A stretch of 64,000 nt of DNA, from the NCBI RefSeq assembly GCF_003287275.1, contig NZ_QEVW01000015.1:62001-126000 (forward strand), written 5' to 3'. This document shows positions 17,609 through 26,901 of the stretch, piece by piece. Both the position numbers and the translations under genes were made by a program. Under the pieces are notes generated by a model. The model ran no database searches and had not been told where the DNA came from. It saw only the letters and a program-made list of their open reading frames with translations. This DNA is from Paenibacillus taichungensis (GTDB lineage: Bacteria > Bacillota > Bacilli > Paenibacillales > Paenibacillaceae). How positions within the stretch are numbered: the stretch's first letter is position 1; every line of letters starts with the position of its first letter.

Positions 17609-18946
17609 TTAACGCTTGGACGTCGTGGCTTCTTCGGAAGCCGCACCCTTCGAATTGTTCAATGACGTCTCATCTTCCATACCTTCCACGCCCAAATATT
17701 TAAGCGCGCTCAGCGCATACACTTTGGCGCACTGGATAATCTGCCATACAGGTGCTTTTTCGTTAAAATTGTGAATCGTGGACAGCTCTGCTGGGCCATA
17801 TTGCAATACCGGAATCCGATGATTACGGAAGTGGCGTGCATCACTGGATGCCCATTGCAGCACACCGTACGCCTCTTGGCCACTGACTTCGCTGATACTC
17901 TCCACCAGTTGGCTCACAATTGGTTCATGCGCTGGAGTCCAGTTTGCGTTACCCTGGAAACCAAACGGCTTCAGCTCCGACTCTATTCCTGCTTCAAGCA
18001 GCAGCGAGCGGGCACGGTCCAATACATCGCGGTAATCCACACCAAATGGAACGCGGGAGTCCACCTGAACAGTGCACCGATCCGCTACCACATTCACCTT
18101 GGTTCCACCCTGAATTGAACCGATATTTACCGTTACATGGTCGAACACCTGATAGGCCAGACCTGCCTTCTCCCGATCACGCGCATATTCCTGCGAGATG
18201 CGGATAATATCCCTCACCTCTTCCGGGATGTCCGGCTTGATGTCCCACAGACGCTGCAATGCTTCAATACCTTTAGCTGCCTTCACAATCGCATTATCGC
18301 CTACAATGGGTTGAAGACTGCCATGACCCGGTGTGCCTTCCACCGTAAACTCAAACCAGCAGCTCCCCTTTTGTCCAATGGTTGGATGCTGCGGGCTGGA
18401 CGGCTCTGCAATTACCGCGGCAGTTCCGGTTGCAAGACCACGCTCCAGAACCCATGGTACTCCCAGGTCACCGCCTGTTTCTTCATCCGGAACAATCATC
18501 AGCGACAGATCTCCGCGCAAAGGCACACCCAGCTTCGCCAGAATAACCGTCGCAAAAATCAGGCCGGCAAGCCCGCCTTTCATGTCGGATGCCCCGCGTC
18601 CAAGCATATATCCGTCCTTGATTTCACCGCAGAACGGGTCGAAGTCCCAACGAGAAAGATCACCAGCTGGCACAACATCCGTATGTCCACAGAAAATCAG
18701 ATGTTTGTCTGACTTGTCCGCTCCTTCTCCATTCAACGTAGAGATCAGGTTAAACATCGTTTCCGTTGCCGCATGTACTTTGGTGTCAATTCCAGCCTGA
18801 TGCAGATATTCGATAATAAAAGCGCTAATCTCACGCGAATCCCCTGGAGGATTCTCCGTCGGAAAACGAATCAACTGTGAACAAAGCTCCAGTAATTCAT
18901 CCTGACCTTCCTCGATTGCATCAAGTACCTTCTGTTTCCAATCCAT
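17609..18946 (-). CDS. M20-family metallohydrolase (ArgE/DapE/ACY1-like deacylase or peptidase)
   Basis: 445 aa from ATG 18946, preceded by GGAAGGAGCC. The M20 zinc and catalytic residues are visible: LIFCGHTDVVPAGD near 83 (His and Asp), GRGASDMKGGLAG near 110, VPDEETGG near 150 (the catalytic Glu pair), and the C-terminal His region STIHNFNEKAPV. The inserted dimerisation domain contains GTPGHGSLQP. Family members remove acyl or amino-acid groups from N-terminal positions in the cytosol. Sitting between the binding protein and the ATPases of a peptide importer, it probably processes the imported substrate. Confidence 0.9.
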   Translation of the reverse strand: MDWKQKVLDAIEEGQDELLELCSQLIRFPTENPPGDSREISAFIIEYLHQAGIDTKVHAATETMFNLISTLNGEGADKSDKHLIFCGHTDVVPAGDLSRWDFDPFCGEIKDGYMLGRGASDMKGGLAGLIFATVILAKLGVPLRGDLSLMIVPDEETGGDLGVPWVLERGLATGTAAVIAEPSSPQHPTIGQKGSCWFEFTVEGTPGHGSLQPIVGDNAIVKAAKGIEALQRLWDIKPDIPEEVRDIIRISQEYARDREKAGLAYQVFDHVTVNIGSIQGGTKVNVVADRCTVQVDSRVPFGVDYRDVLDRARSLLLEAGIESELKPFGFQGNANWTPAHEPIVSQLVESISEVSGQEAYGVLQWASSDARHFRNHRIPVLQYGPAELSTIHNFNEKAPVWQIIQCAKVYALSALKYLGVEGMEDETSLNNSKGAASEEATTSKR

Positions 18947-19044
18947 CCTGTTCAGGCTCCTTCCAATATGGGCTGTATTGTGTTCAATGCGAATCGTCAG
19001 AAGACAGGCATGATTGCCTGTCCCCAAAATCGTCGTCCGTTCGT

Positions 19045-20628
19045 TTACTGCTCTTTGCTAAGCGGGTAGAAACGCAGAACTTCATCCGGGTAATACACGT
19101 ATCCGCTGACCTTGTTATTCATGCCGACAACCCGGTTATATTCGTAAAGATACGCCCACGGTGCTTCTGTCGTAATAATCTCCTGTGCCTTCATGTATAG
19201 CTCGTTGCGTTTCGCCTGATCCGGTTCGGCGCCAGCTTCTTCCCACAGTTTGTTTACTTCCGCATTGTTGTAATGAATGTAGTTGGAAGAGCCTTCACCG
19301 TAAAGCAGGAAGCCCAGGTGGTATCCAGGATCGTTAACAAACGAAGTCCATTTGGAGATGTATGAGACTAAATCCCCATCTTTTTGCTGTTCCAGGAACT
19401 GCGCACGCGCAACTTTGTTAATGTTCATTTTGACACCGATCTTGGCCAGTTCCGCTTGAATCAGAACCGCATCATATTCCCAATCGTCAAAGCCCGAACC
19501 GAGGGTAAAGTCAAAGCTGAACCCTTCCGCATAACCTGCTTCTTTTAACAATTCCTTGGCTTTGTCCAGATTGTATTCATACACATAGCCAGCATCCGTA
19601 AAGCCCGGTGTGTTGCTCGCTACAGCACTCTTCATCTCTTTGGCCTGACCGTACATAACATCGTTGATCAATTGGTCATAAGGGATCGCATAGTTGATGG
19701 CCTGACGTACTTTTTCATTATCAAATGGTTTGACATTGTTGTTCATCGCGAAGAACAAAATGCGGTTACTCGCATTCGACTTGATGGTTAAATTACTGTT
19801 CTCCTGCAAAGCCGCAACATCTTTGGGGGGAATTTCGATCGCCATGTCCACGTCACTCTTGTTCAGCAGCAGAACACGGTTGGAGGCTTCCTTCGTGAAT
19901 TTCAGCGTGACTTTGCTGAGTTTTGGTGCTCCCTGCCAGTAGTCGTTGTTGGCCTGGAAGACCGCTTCACTGGCTGGGTCCCATTTTTCAAGTGTAAACG
20001 GGCCTGATCCCGCAGCATTTGTTTTCAGATAGTCGTCACCTTTTTCCTCGACGAGCTTCTGGTCCACAATAGAGAAGGTATACATGGCAATGATCTGGGT
20101 GAACATGTGGTTTGCTTTATTCAGTACGATCTCAACGGTGGAGTCGTCCTTGGCGGTCACGCTCTTGATGTCGGCCATTCCATATAGAAAGCTGCCGGAG
20201 CTGGACTTCGCCACACGGTCAAAAGAGTACACAACCGCATCCGCATTGACCGGATTTCCACTTTGGAATTTCAGACCGCTTTTGATTTTGAATGTATACG
20301 TTGTATTGTCAGCAGACACTTCCCAGCTCTCGGCGAGCATCGGCTGAATATCCTCTGTATTGGCTACATCAGCACCATCCACCGTTTTGACACCATAGGT
20401 TACCAACTGGTCATAGGTTGCCAGTACCAATGTGTCCGAGGTGAGGTCATTCGCCTCCGCCGGGTCCATCGTGGTTCCCCCCTCAGAGTAAGCAACCGTC
20501 AGCGTTGGCGCAGGTTTTGTTTCCCCTCCTGAGCCGGATGCCGCAGGCTGTTGGTTGGCATTGCTGGCACAGCCACCAAGAACAACGGTAAGAGCAATCA
20601 TTGCAGAAAACCATTTGAGCTTTTTCAT
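19045..20628 (-). CDS. Peptide ABC transporter substrate-binding lipoprotein (SBP family 5)
   Basis: 527 aa. A lipoprotein signal ends in VVLGGCASN with the lipidated Cys at residue 20. The family 5 pattern follows: TLTVAYSEGGTTMDPAEANDLTS, then LAESWEVSADNTTYTFKIKSGLKFQSGNPVNADAVVYSFDRV near residue 100, and a C-terminal lobe ending YYPDEVLRFYPLS. It captures peptides (or nickel/other family 5 ligands) outside the membrane for the adjacent permeases. Start behind GGGGAGG. A 264-nt gap separates it from the upstream permease gene, so it may have its own promoter for higher expression. Confidence 0.93.
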   Translation of the reverse strand: MKKLKWFSAMIALTVVLGGCASNANQQPAASGSGGETKPAPTLTVAYSEGGTTMDPAEANDLTSDTLVLATYDQLVTYGVKTVDGADVANTEDIQPMLAESWEVSADNTTYTFKIKSGLKFQSGNPVNADAVVYSFDRVAKSSSGSFLYGMADIKSVTAKDDSTVEIVLNKANHMFTQIIAMYTFSIVDQKLVEEKGDDYLKTNAAGSGPFTLEKWDPASEAVFQANNDYWQGAPKLSKVTLKFTKEASNRVLLLNKSDVDMAIEIPPKDVAALQENSNLTIKSNASNRILFFAMNNNVKPFDNEKVRQAINYAIPYDQLINDVMYGQAKEMKSAVASNTPGFTDAGYVYEYNLDKAKELLKEAGYAEGFSFDFTLGSGFDDWEYDAVLIQAELAKIGVKMNINKVARAQFLEQQKDGDLVSYISKWTSFVNDPGYHLGFLLYGEGSSNYIHYNNAEVNKLWEEAGAEPDQAKRNELYMKAQEIITTEAPWAYLYEYNRVVGMNNKVSGYVYYPDEVLRFYPLSKEQ

Positions 20629-20892
20629 TTTTAGTTTCCTCCCCTTTTTGAACCAGTCTTATGATGTGATACTGTAAAACGTTGCAGCTTTTATTAGACA
20701 AAGTAAATGTGTGGACCAATACCCGAAAAGTAACTTACTCATATTCCTGATACCAACCGCAGCAGCATTCAATCTGCCTACTGCCAGTGATGAAACCTTG
20801 CAGGCCTTTTAACTCAAGGCATTCCCCGCAAGTCGGTTCCACCATCCAGCTATCTATAAATCGGTTCTATAGAGACCAGTGATCACCAACCC

Positions 20893-21792
20893 CTATTTTC
20901 CCGAACGCAACCTTGGGTCCAGTACATCACGGAAACCATCTCCGAGCAGGTTAAAGCCAAGAATGGATGTGGCTATAGCCAGTCCAGGGAATGTCACGAG
21001 CCACCATTGTCCGGAAATGATATACTCCCGTCCTTCAGAGATCATGGCTCCCCATTCGGCCGTAGGCGGTTTGACGCCAAGACCGAGAAAGCTCAAGCTG
21101 GATGCTGTCAGAATGGCAAAACCCATACCAAGTGTGGCCTGTACCAACAGCGGTGCCAAAGCATTCGGCAGGATATGGCGAAACAGAATCACTCTGTCTC
21201 TGACACCAATGGCTCTGCTGGCCTCGACGTACTCCTTTTCGCGCAGGGATACGGTCTGCCCATACATCAATCTGGCAAATTCGGGAATACCCACAATCCC
21301 TACAGCAATCATGGCACTCGTCAGACCGTTACCGATGGAAGCCGCGATTGCCATGGAGAGTACCAGCGAGGGAAAGGCAAGCAATACATCCATCACCCGC
21401 ATGATGATATTTCCAGTACGTCCGCCGTAGTAAGCAGCAATTCCGCCCAGCGGAACCCCGATAACAAACGAGATGCTAACGGCAATCAAGCCCGTCCATA
21501 TGCTGATTCTGGCGCCATACAGAACACGACTCAGAATGTCCCGGCCATAGTTATCGGTACCAAACCAGTGGCCACCTGATGGGGATTCCAGTTTCACAGC
21601 CGTATTCGTCACGTACGGATCATAAGGGGCAATCCAGGGAGCAATAGCTGCAATGACAGTCCACATGACGATAAAGGCCAGACCAATGGCAGCGAGCCGA
21701 TTGCGGAGCAGTAGTCTCAGGAAGGTTTTGGGTTTGGGAACAACTGCTGGTGCAGGTTTGGTTCCCATGGAAGTCGGTGCGGCAGTACTCAC
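20893..21792 (-). CDS. Peptide ABC transporter permease (DppC/OppC-like)
   Basis: 299 aa from GTG 21792 with AAAGGAGG upstream. About six membrane segments; the first (LAAIGLAFIVMWTVIAAIAPWIAPYDPY) is typical of the OppC N-terminus. The EAA loop that contacts the ATPase is visible as EYVEASRAIGVRDRVILFRHILPNALAPLL. It forms the membrane channel with the DppB-like permease, 27 nt upstream on the same strand. Confidence 0.93.
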   Translation of the reverse strand: MSTAAPTSMGTKPAPAVVPKPKTFLRLLLRNRLAAIGLAFIVMWTVIAAIAPWIAPYDPYVTNTAVKLESPSGGHWFGTDNYGRDILSRVLYGARISIWTGLIAVSISFVIGVPLGGIAAYYGGRTGNIIMRVMDVLLAFPSLVLSMAIAASIGNGLTSAMIAVGIVGIPEFARLMYGQTVSLREKEYVEASRAIGVRDRVILFRHILPNALAPLLVQATLGMGFAILTASSLSFLGLGVKPPTAEWGAMISEGREYIISGQWWLVTFPGLAIATSILGFNLLGDGFRDVLDPRLRSGK

Positions 21793-21819
21793 AATGGTAC
21801 TCCTCCTTTCGCGGCGACC

Positions 21820-22830
21820 CTATTCATAACGGATTCGTGGATCAATCAATCCATAAACCAGATCCACCGCCAGATTGATAAAACTGAACAGTATGGCACT
21901 TACCAGTGTGAATGCCTGAATTGGTGCATAATCGGCAGCCAGAATGGAATCTGTGACATAACCGCCGACGCCTGGCCAGGAAAAGATCGTCTCCGTGATT
22001 ACCGCACCACCGAGTAATCCGCCAAACTGAAGGCCAAGAACGGTCAACGTGGGGATTAGAGCATTAATCAGGGAGTGTTTGCCGACGACCGCAGTCTCAC
22101 TCAAGCCCTTGGCTCGTGCGGTACGCACATAATCCTGTCCGATGACTTCCAGCATGCTGGATCTGGTCATACGCGCCACAATCGCCATTGTCCCTGTACT
22201 CAAACAGATGGCCGGAAGCAGCAAATGGGCAAGACTGCTTTTGAGTGCAACCATATCTCCGGTCATCAGACTGTCTACTACATACAATCCGGTGATATGC
22301 GTAGGTGGATTGAGGTCTCCGCTGATGCGCCCCATTGGAGCTGGAGCCCAGCCGAGGATGGAATAGAAGATGTAAATAAACAGCAGTCCCAGCCAGAAAA
22401 TCGGTACACATGCTCCAATCAATGAGAACACCCTGGAGATGTGGTCGATAAAGGACTCTTTTCGAGTTGCAGCGATAATGCCTACCGGAATCGCAACACA
22501 GATGGCTATAATCACACTAGCCAACGTCAGCTCAATGGTTGCCGGAAAGCGGGTAGCGAAATCACTCAGTACCGTATGGCCGGTATGGTAGGCGAATCCC
22601 AGATTCCCTTGAAGCAACTGTCCCACGTAACTAAAAAACTGTACAAATAATGGCTTGTCCAATCCCATGTCCATTCGGATTTTGGCAATAACATCATCCG
22701 TGGCCTGTTCCCCAGCCATGACAATGGCCGGATCTCCCGGAAGAACACGGGACAGGATGAAGGTAATCACCACAATGCCGATCAGCGCCGGAATCATCTG
22801 CAGCAGCCTTCGGAGCGTGTAAGCAAACAA
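21820..22830 (-). CDS. Peptide ABC transporter permease (DppB/OppB-like)
   Basis: 336 aa from TTG 22830, which has AGGGG eight bases upstream and no ATG nearby. The start FAYTLRRLLQMIPALIGIVVITFILSRVLPGDPA is the classic OppB N-terminus, the EAA loop reads QDYVRTARAKGLSETAVVGKHSLINALIP, and six membrane segments are present. First gene of the importer operon (permease, permease, binding protein, deacylase, two ATPases). The 312-nt gap upstream holds the pucR terminator and presumably the operon promoter, which I could not place clearly. Confidence 0.92.
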   Translation of the reverse strand: MFAYTLRRLLQMIPALIGIVVITFILSRVLPGDPAIVMAGEQATDDVIAKIRMDMGLDKPLFVQFFSYVGQLLQGNLGFAYHTGHTVLSDFATRFPATIELTLASVIIAICVAIPVGIIAATRKESFIDHISRVFSLIGACVPIFWLGLLFIYIFYSILGWAPAPMGRISGDLNPPTHITGLYVVDSLMTGDMVALKSSLAHLLLPAICLSTGTMAIVARMTRSSMLEVIGQDYVRTARAKGLSETAVVGKHSLINALIPTLTVLGLQFGGLLGGAVITETIFSWPGVGGYVTDSILAADYAPIQAFTLVSAILFSFINLAVDLVYGLIDPRIRYE

Positions 22831-22984
22831 TCGATCAACCCCTTTAACTCTGATGTCTCACTTGCTGTTTTACGGTTCTCTGTGGACGGCCCAGTCTTGA
22901 AAACTTGTCTGTTTATCCGTCTCTTCTTTGTAATTGTGCTTATTTTACCTAGAATCCGAGCGTCGAACTACGTCCCTTTTAGCT

Positions 22985-23015
22985 AAAAAAAAGCACAACC
23001 GTTTGTCGATTGTGC
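22985..23015 (-). terminator. Terminator of the pucR-like regulator gene
   Basis: On the minus strand GCACAA, 11-nt loop, TTGTGC (22998-22993), then eight T residues (22992-22985). It separates the regulator transcript from the importer operon. Confidence 0.85.
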
Positions 23016-23142
23016 ACTAATGTCTCCTATTTATGTCATGTTAAATTACACCTTAAGACATAGTTCGCTATTTTTCGACCTATATCTACCATATCATCCA
23101 TTGTTGATTTTGCTGTAGAAGCAAGTATCCGATTGGCAGGAC

Positions 23143-24675
23143 CTACACCTCTTGTTTGTCCTGCTTCATGTAGTAATACACAAGACACAAATGACAGACA
23201 AATTGTTCACGAGGATGATTCAGGTCAAAGCCAGTAATATCCCGTATTCGTTCCAATCGGTATTTCACGGAATTCCGGTGAATATAGAGGCGATTTGCTG
23301 TCTCGATCAGGCTGCCCCGGCTCTCCAGATAATAAAAGAACGTTCGCAGCAAATCCCCACTATGTTCATCATCATAAGCACGCAATTTCCCCAGCTTCCG
23401 CTCAAACAATGCCGCAAAACCTGGTTCATTCGCCGTTTCGCTAAGCAAATGATATACCTCCACATCCTCAAACCGGGTTGTACGCCCACCCGACAAACGG
23501 GAAGATACCAGCAGGGCATTTCTGGCCTCACCATAGCTTTGGTGCATATTCCAAAGTGGAACCTGAGTGCCTACGCCTGTCCTGAATTGTCCAAGCTTGT
23601 TGGCTGGATCTTCGAGCCATAATCCAATGGTATCAGACCAGGATTGTACATCATCCATCCATGCCGCATCCCGAGACTCCGATGTTGGCAAAAAGAGCAC
23701 CGCCCGGTTGGTCCGAAACTCAATATGAGGCGCTACCCTCCGTTTTCTGGCTTCCTGACCAAGCAATTCGGTCAAAAGGTCTTCATCCGGAGCAGCCCCC
23801 CCTTCCATCACAGCTACTTCCCATAAATGCTCTGGATTCATACCAAGCTTGCGACCTCTCGATTCGGCTTCATGCGGCAACAGCAGAGGCGGTGTCAGCA
23901 GTTCGTCAATGAAATTTCCCCGAAGACGCAATTCGGTATCTTCCGCCACCTTGTTTCTCATCAATTCCAGGGATAATACTAATCTGGCTTGCTCAATGCC
24001 GACTTGTTCCATTTCATCCAAGGAGTCCTTGTCCACCAACAGTCGGGCAACCTTCCGTCTATCCAGATTTATCTCCCATACAAGTGGGTCCACAGCTTCT
24101 TTCCAGTTATAATCCGGCGGTGAAGACACAATCATCTGACCAGCATTGTCGATAACACCCACAGGTGCCTGAAGCAGCTCTGCCACATTGTCCCCCACTG
24201 CCTGAATTCCGCTGTTTTCAAGCACCATCGTCATCAGTGTGCGATATACTTCCTCTGATCTGCGGAGCAGTGCGGCCTGCCGATCCAGCACCAACTCCAT
24301 AACAGGTTGCGTAATATCCATGTAGGGTATCTCCGGAGGAATTTCAATGATGGGCAGGCCACAGTCATTACTGGCTGCAACGGCTTCTTCCGGGATTTCT
24401 TTGAGAAAACGCGCAGGCTTGATTGCCAAAGCAGCCGCCCCCGCTTCATTAAGCGTGTAGATCAGTTCTCCGAGCAAACCGGGATTATCACGAATCGAAT
24501 AGGCTGTCGTCAGCATTAGCATGCCTTCTCGCAACCATCCTTGCAGATCCGGCACCTCCATAATATCCACAAACCTTACAACCCGATCCAATCCTTGGTG
24601 CCCACTAATGACTTTGGCCTTGCTGAGTATAGGAATATTCAACAGTTCTTTCAATGTTATACCTGTCGTTTTCAA
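23143..24675 (-). CDS. PucR-family transcriptional regulator
   Basis: 510 aa from TTG 24675, preferred because AGGGTGG precedes it; the in-frame ATG at 24711 has no ribosome site. The N-terminus matches the PucR domain (ITLKELLNIPILSKAKVISGHQGLDRVVRFVDIMEVPDLQGWLREGMLMLTT split across residues 5-55), the middle is a GGDEF-derived CdaR-type domain, and the C-terminus carries the PucR HTH_30 (YLESRGSLIETANRLYIHRNSVKYRLERI). In Bacillus subtilis PucR controls purine catabolism; other members control amino-acid, sugar-diacid or peptide use. It sits between the four-enzyme set and the importer operon and probably senses their substrate. Confidence 0.88.
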   Translation of the reverse strand: MKTTGITLKELLNIPILSKAKVISGHQGLDRVVRFVDIMEVPDLQGWLREGMLMLTTAYSIRDNPGLLGELIYTLNEAGAAALAIKPARFLKEIPEEAVAASNDCGLPIIEIPPEIPYMDITQPVMELVLDRQAALLRRSEEVYRTLMTMVLENSGIQAVGDNVAELLQAPVGVIDNAGQMIVSSPPDYNWKEAVDPLVWEINLDRRKVARLLVDKDSLDEMEQVGIEQARLVLSLELMRNKVAEDTELRLRGNFIDELLTPPLLLPHEAESRGRKLGMNPEHLWEVAVMEGGAAPDEDLLTELLGQEARKRRVAPHIEFRTNRAVLFLPTSESRDAAWMDDVQSWSDTIGLWLEDPANKLGQFRTGVGTQVPLWNMHQSYGEARNALLVSSRLSGGRTTRFEDVEVYHLLSETANEPGFAALFERKLGKLRAYDDEHSGDLLRTFFYYLESRGSLIETANRLYIHRNSVKYRLERIRDITGFDLNHPREQFVCHLCLVYYYMKQDKQEV

Positions 24676-24738
24676 ACCTATCGACCACCCTGAGCCAGAT
24701 TTGCAAATCATTTTTGCATACTGTATCTAATTTTTTTG

Positions 24739-24757
24739 GATAGTTTACCAGACTATC
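24739..24757. promoter_or_regulatory. Candidate operator upstream of the pucR-like gene
   Basis: GATAGT (24739-24744), 7-nt spacer, ACTATC (24752-24757). It lies about 64 nt upstream of the regulator's TTG start, where an autoregulatory site would be expected. No identical copy was found before the neighbouring operons, so support is weak. Confidence 0.3.
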
Positions 24758-24977
24758 TGATCAAAAAAAACGGGAATTTCTGTGATATCCGTATGTTATA
24801 TTTTAATTTCATAAAATAAAGTAATAATAATTCGTTGTTAGTCGTAGTTAATACCAAAAAAATAAATTTATTACTTTATCGCTTCACATTAGAAAATAAG
24901 AAAAGTTATCCTCTCACTCCTTGCAGACCAACGCCATGCTATTCCAAGAACCCCAATAATCTCATCCAACACAAATA

Positions 24978-25011
24978 ACGCCGATGGCAGTAATACACAC
25001 TGCATCGGCGT
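24978..25011 (-). terminator. Terminator of the Asp/Glu racemase-family gene
   Basis: ACGCCGATG.CAG pairs with CTGCATCGGCGT (25000-25011), then TTATTT on the minus strand. It lies 60 nt past the stop and ends the upstream enzyme set before pucR. The rest of the 24676-25070 gap is AT-rich with no gene seen. Confidence 0.8.
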
Positions 25012-25070
25012 CAAAATCAAATTAACCCAAATATAAAATCACCCAATACCTATATCCGGCATTTCATTGG

Positions 25071-25703
25071 TCAGACCTTCAATGCAGACACAGCTGCCCC
25101 TAATGAATAGATCGGATCAAGCGCCCGGATATGCAGTTCTTTTTCCACTTCCATGGCGAAACCCATCGTTGCAAAACCGGTACACGCAAGAACGATAGAC
25201 TCAGCGCCCTCCGCCTTCAGTCTCCTGGCTGCTTCCATAGCCGCGATTCGCCCCTGTGGTGTGTTGAGATCCAGCGTAGTTACCACACCTTCGGGACGCT
25301 CCATTCCAATATAGGCATCACCTAGTATTCCTCGAATCAGATGAGGCACTTCCTCTAGGATGGTCAATACACCTACACGCGCCGCTGATGTGAGTGCAAG
25401 ATGAGCAGCACATGACCCTGCTCCATAGACTGGGATGTGCACTGCAGCACGCATTTCTGCAAGAGCCGGATCCGCTGCACAACTGATACCAATAGAGGTA
25501 CAGCCTTCCTGTTCCAGTTTTCGTGCCAGATCCACAATTTTGGGAATCGATTCAAGCTCTGTGGACTGATCATATACCCCCAGCGGTTGATCGGGAATGC
25601 AGCGACTCCGAACCTGGATGCCATAACGTCCTTCGATTAATGCCCCGTGTCTGTGGATATCCTCTTCATAATGAAGCGTAATCACTCTGATAAGACCCAA
25701 CAT
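25071..25703 (-). CDS. Asp/Glu/hydantoin racemase-family protein
   Basis: 210 aa from ATG 25703, behind GGGGAGG; an in-frame codon 12 residues upstream lacks a site. Both catalytic-type cysteines of the two-base racemase fold are present: Cys75 in GISCAADP and Cys174 in VLACTGFATM. Family members invert free aspartate, glutamate or 5-substituted hydantoins without cofactor. It is the last of four co-oriented enzyme genes next to the pucR-like regulator. The particular substrate is not readable from sequence; an amino-acid or hydantoin derivative is inferred. Confidence 0.82.
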   Translation of the reverse strand: MLGLIRVITLHYEEDIHRHGALIEGRYGIQVRSRCIPDQPLGVYDQSTELESIPKIVDLARKLEQEGCTSIGISCAADPALAEMRAAVHIPVYGAGSCAAHLALTSAARVGVLTILEEVPHLIRGILGDAYIGMERPEGVVTTLDLNTPQGRIAAMEAARRLKAEGAESIVLACTGFATMGFAMEVEKELHIRALDPIYSLGAAVSALKV

Positions 25704-25720
25704 TGGCATTCCTCCCCAGG

Positions 25721-25880
25721 CTGTGGATATCTTGTGCATATGTTACCCACAATCTGTTGATAGTTACCCCCAGATATGTGGATATCTCTTTAAATATTGT
25801 GAATATGTTGTGTATTTGTCTCTAAAACTACCGCGTAAATTACGCACTGGTCCCCACTGTGGATATGTTGTGCATACGCT
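25721..25880. repeat. Recurrent TGTGGATAT / TTGTGCATA repeat set and a GCGTAA palindrome
   Basis: CTGTGGATAT followed by (C/G)TTGTGCATA(T/C)G occurs at 25721-25742 and again at 25858-25879. A TGTGGATAT half-copy lies at 25777 and a related GAATATGTTGTGTATTTG at 25801. GCGTAA-A-TTACGC is a palindrome at 25833-25845. All lie in the 228-nt spacer between the aminopeptidase and racemase genes, so they may be regulator sites. Confidence 0.5.
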
Positions 25881-25931
25881 ATCATTCACTTTTTTTGCTT
25901 CACAATGTTATCTCTTGAATGTTCTGCTCTA

Positions 25932-26882
25932 TTATTGATCGAGCAGTTCTCCCTGACGCATAATCAACACATCATCAATGTAAACATCCGGCTTCTGCAC
26001 AACAGCATCAATGTGAACGCCTGCTGCAACTGTGCCACCAAAGGTATTGTTACTTCCAAAAGCAACATGAATCGTACCGTAGACTTTCTCGTCCTCCAGG
26101 ACAACACCTGTAATTCGAGCCTTGTCATTGGTGCCAATGCCGAACTCACCAAGAATTCGACCATCACCTTCGCCAAGCATGGATAACAGCTTGTCTCCTT
26201 CAGCGCCAGTTGCCATAACAAGGCGGCCCTCTCTAACCGTCAATAGAACAGGTTCACCAATCGCACCTATTCCGGCAATTGAGCCATCCACCAGGATTTC
26301 ACCTTCTCCAATACCTTCAACGGGAGCGATGTAAGCTTCACCCGAAGGCAAATTACCGGACTCACCCGGATTGAGGTACATACCTGTGCTTGGCACGCCA
26401 TTACGTCCCTGAATGGAGAACGACAGCTGGTGTCCATCTTTCTCGATACGGACACTTCTCCCTGCACTTAGCATGCCTGTAACCTTATCGGTCAAGGCCT
26501 TCACTTTGGGATATTCTGCTGTAATGGCACCGTTCATGAACATATCATCCGTCATGCCCGGCATCGTTGCCACCCGGGTTCCAGCAGCGGCCGCCTGTTT
26601 ACGAGCTTGCGTATGGGTTAGTGAATAACGAGTTACGCATACCGCGACATCTGCACGCTTCATTGCTTCGGCAATCGGCGCAGGCGGTTCTTCACCGGAC
26701 TTGCTCCGTTCTTTCATCACCATAAGCACCGCATCTGCTCCCAGTGCCTTGCCTGCCTCATATATGGATTCGGCCAGTTCTCTCTTGGCATCATCCGCTA
26801 CGACAGCCAGTGTCTCACCACTGCGAAGCCCAAGGCATTCCACCAAAACATTTTTACTGACGTCAATTCGTTGCTGATTCAT
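25932..26882 (-). CDS. AmpS/M29-like aminopeptidase family protein
   Basis: 316 aa, start ATG 26882. Resembles the leucyl aminopeptidase/aminopeptidase T group (COG2309): an N-terminal alpha/beta domain with LGLRSGETLAVVADDAKRELAESIYEAGKALGADAVLMVM (in parts), then metal-site-like stretches GEFGIGTND, GTIHVAFGSN and FGGTVAAGVHIDAVV near the C-terminus that correspond to the Glu and His ligands of M29 enzymes. It is shorter than classical M29 peptidases (about 400 aa), so it may act on small non-peptide or dipeptide substrates. It lies 20 nt downstream of aroM-like on the same strand. Confidence 0.78.
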   Translation of the reverse strand: MNQQRIDVSKNVLVECLGLRSGETLAVVADDAKRELAESIYEAGKALGADAVLMVMKERSKSGEEPPAPIAEAMKRADVAVCVTRYSLTHTQARKQAAAAGTRVATMPGMTDDMFMNGAITAEYPKVKALTDKVTGMLSAGRSVRIEKDGHQLSFSIQGRNGVPSTGMYLNPGESGNLPSGEAYIAPVEGIGEGEILVDGSIAGIGAIGEPVLLTVREGRLVMATGAEGDKLLSMLGEGDGRILGEFGIGTNDKARITGVVLEDEKVYGTIHVAFGSNNTFGGTVAAGVHIDAVVQKPDVYIDDVLIMRQGELLDQ

Positions 26883-26901
26883 TTGTTCGTCTCCTCCTGT
26901 G

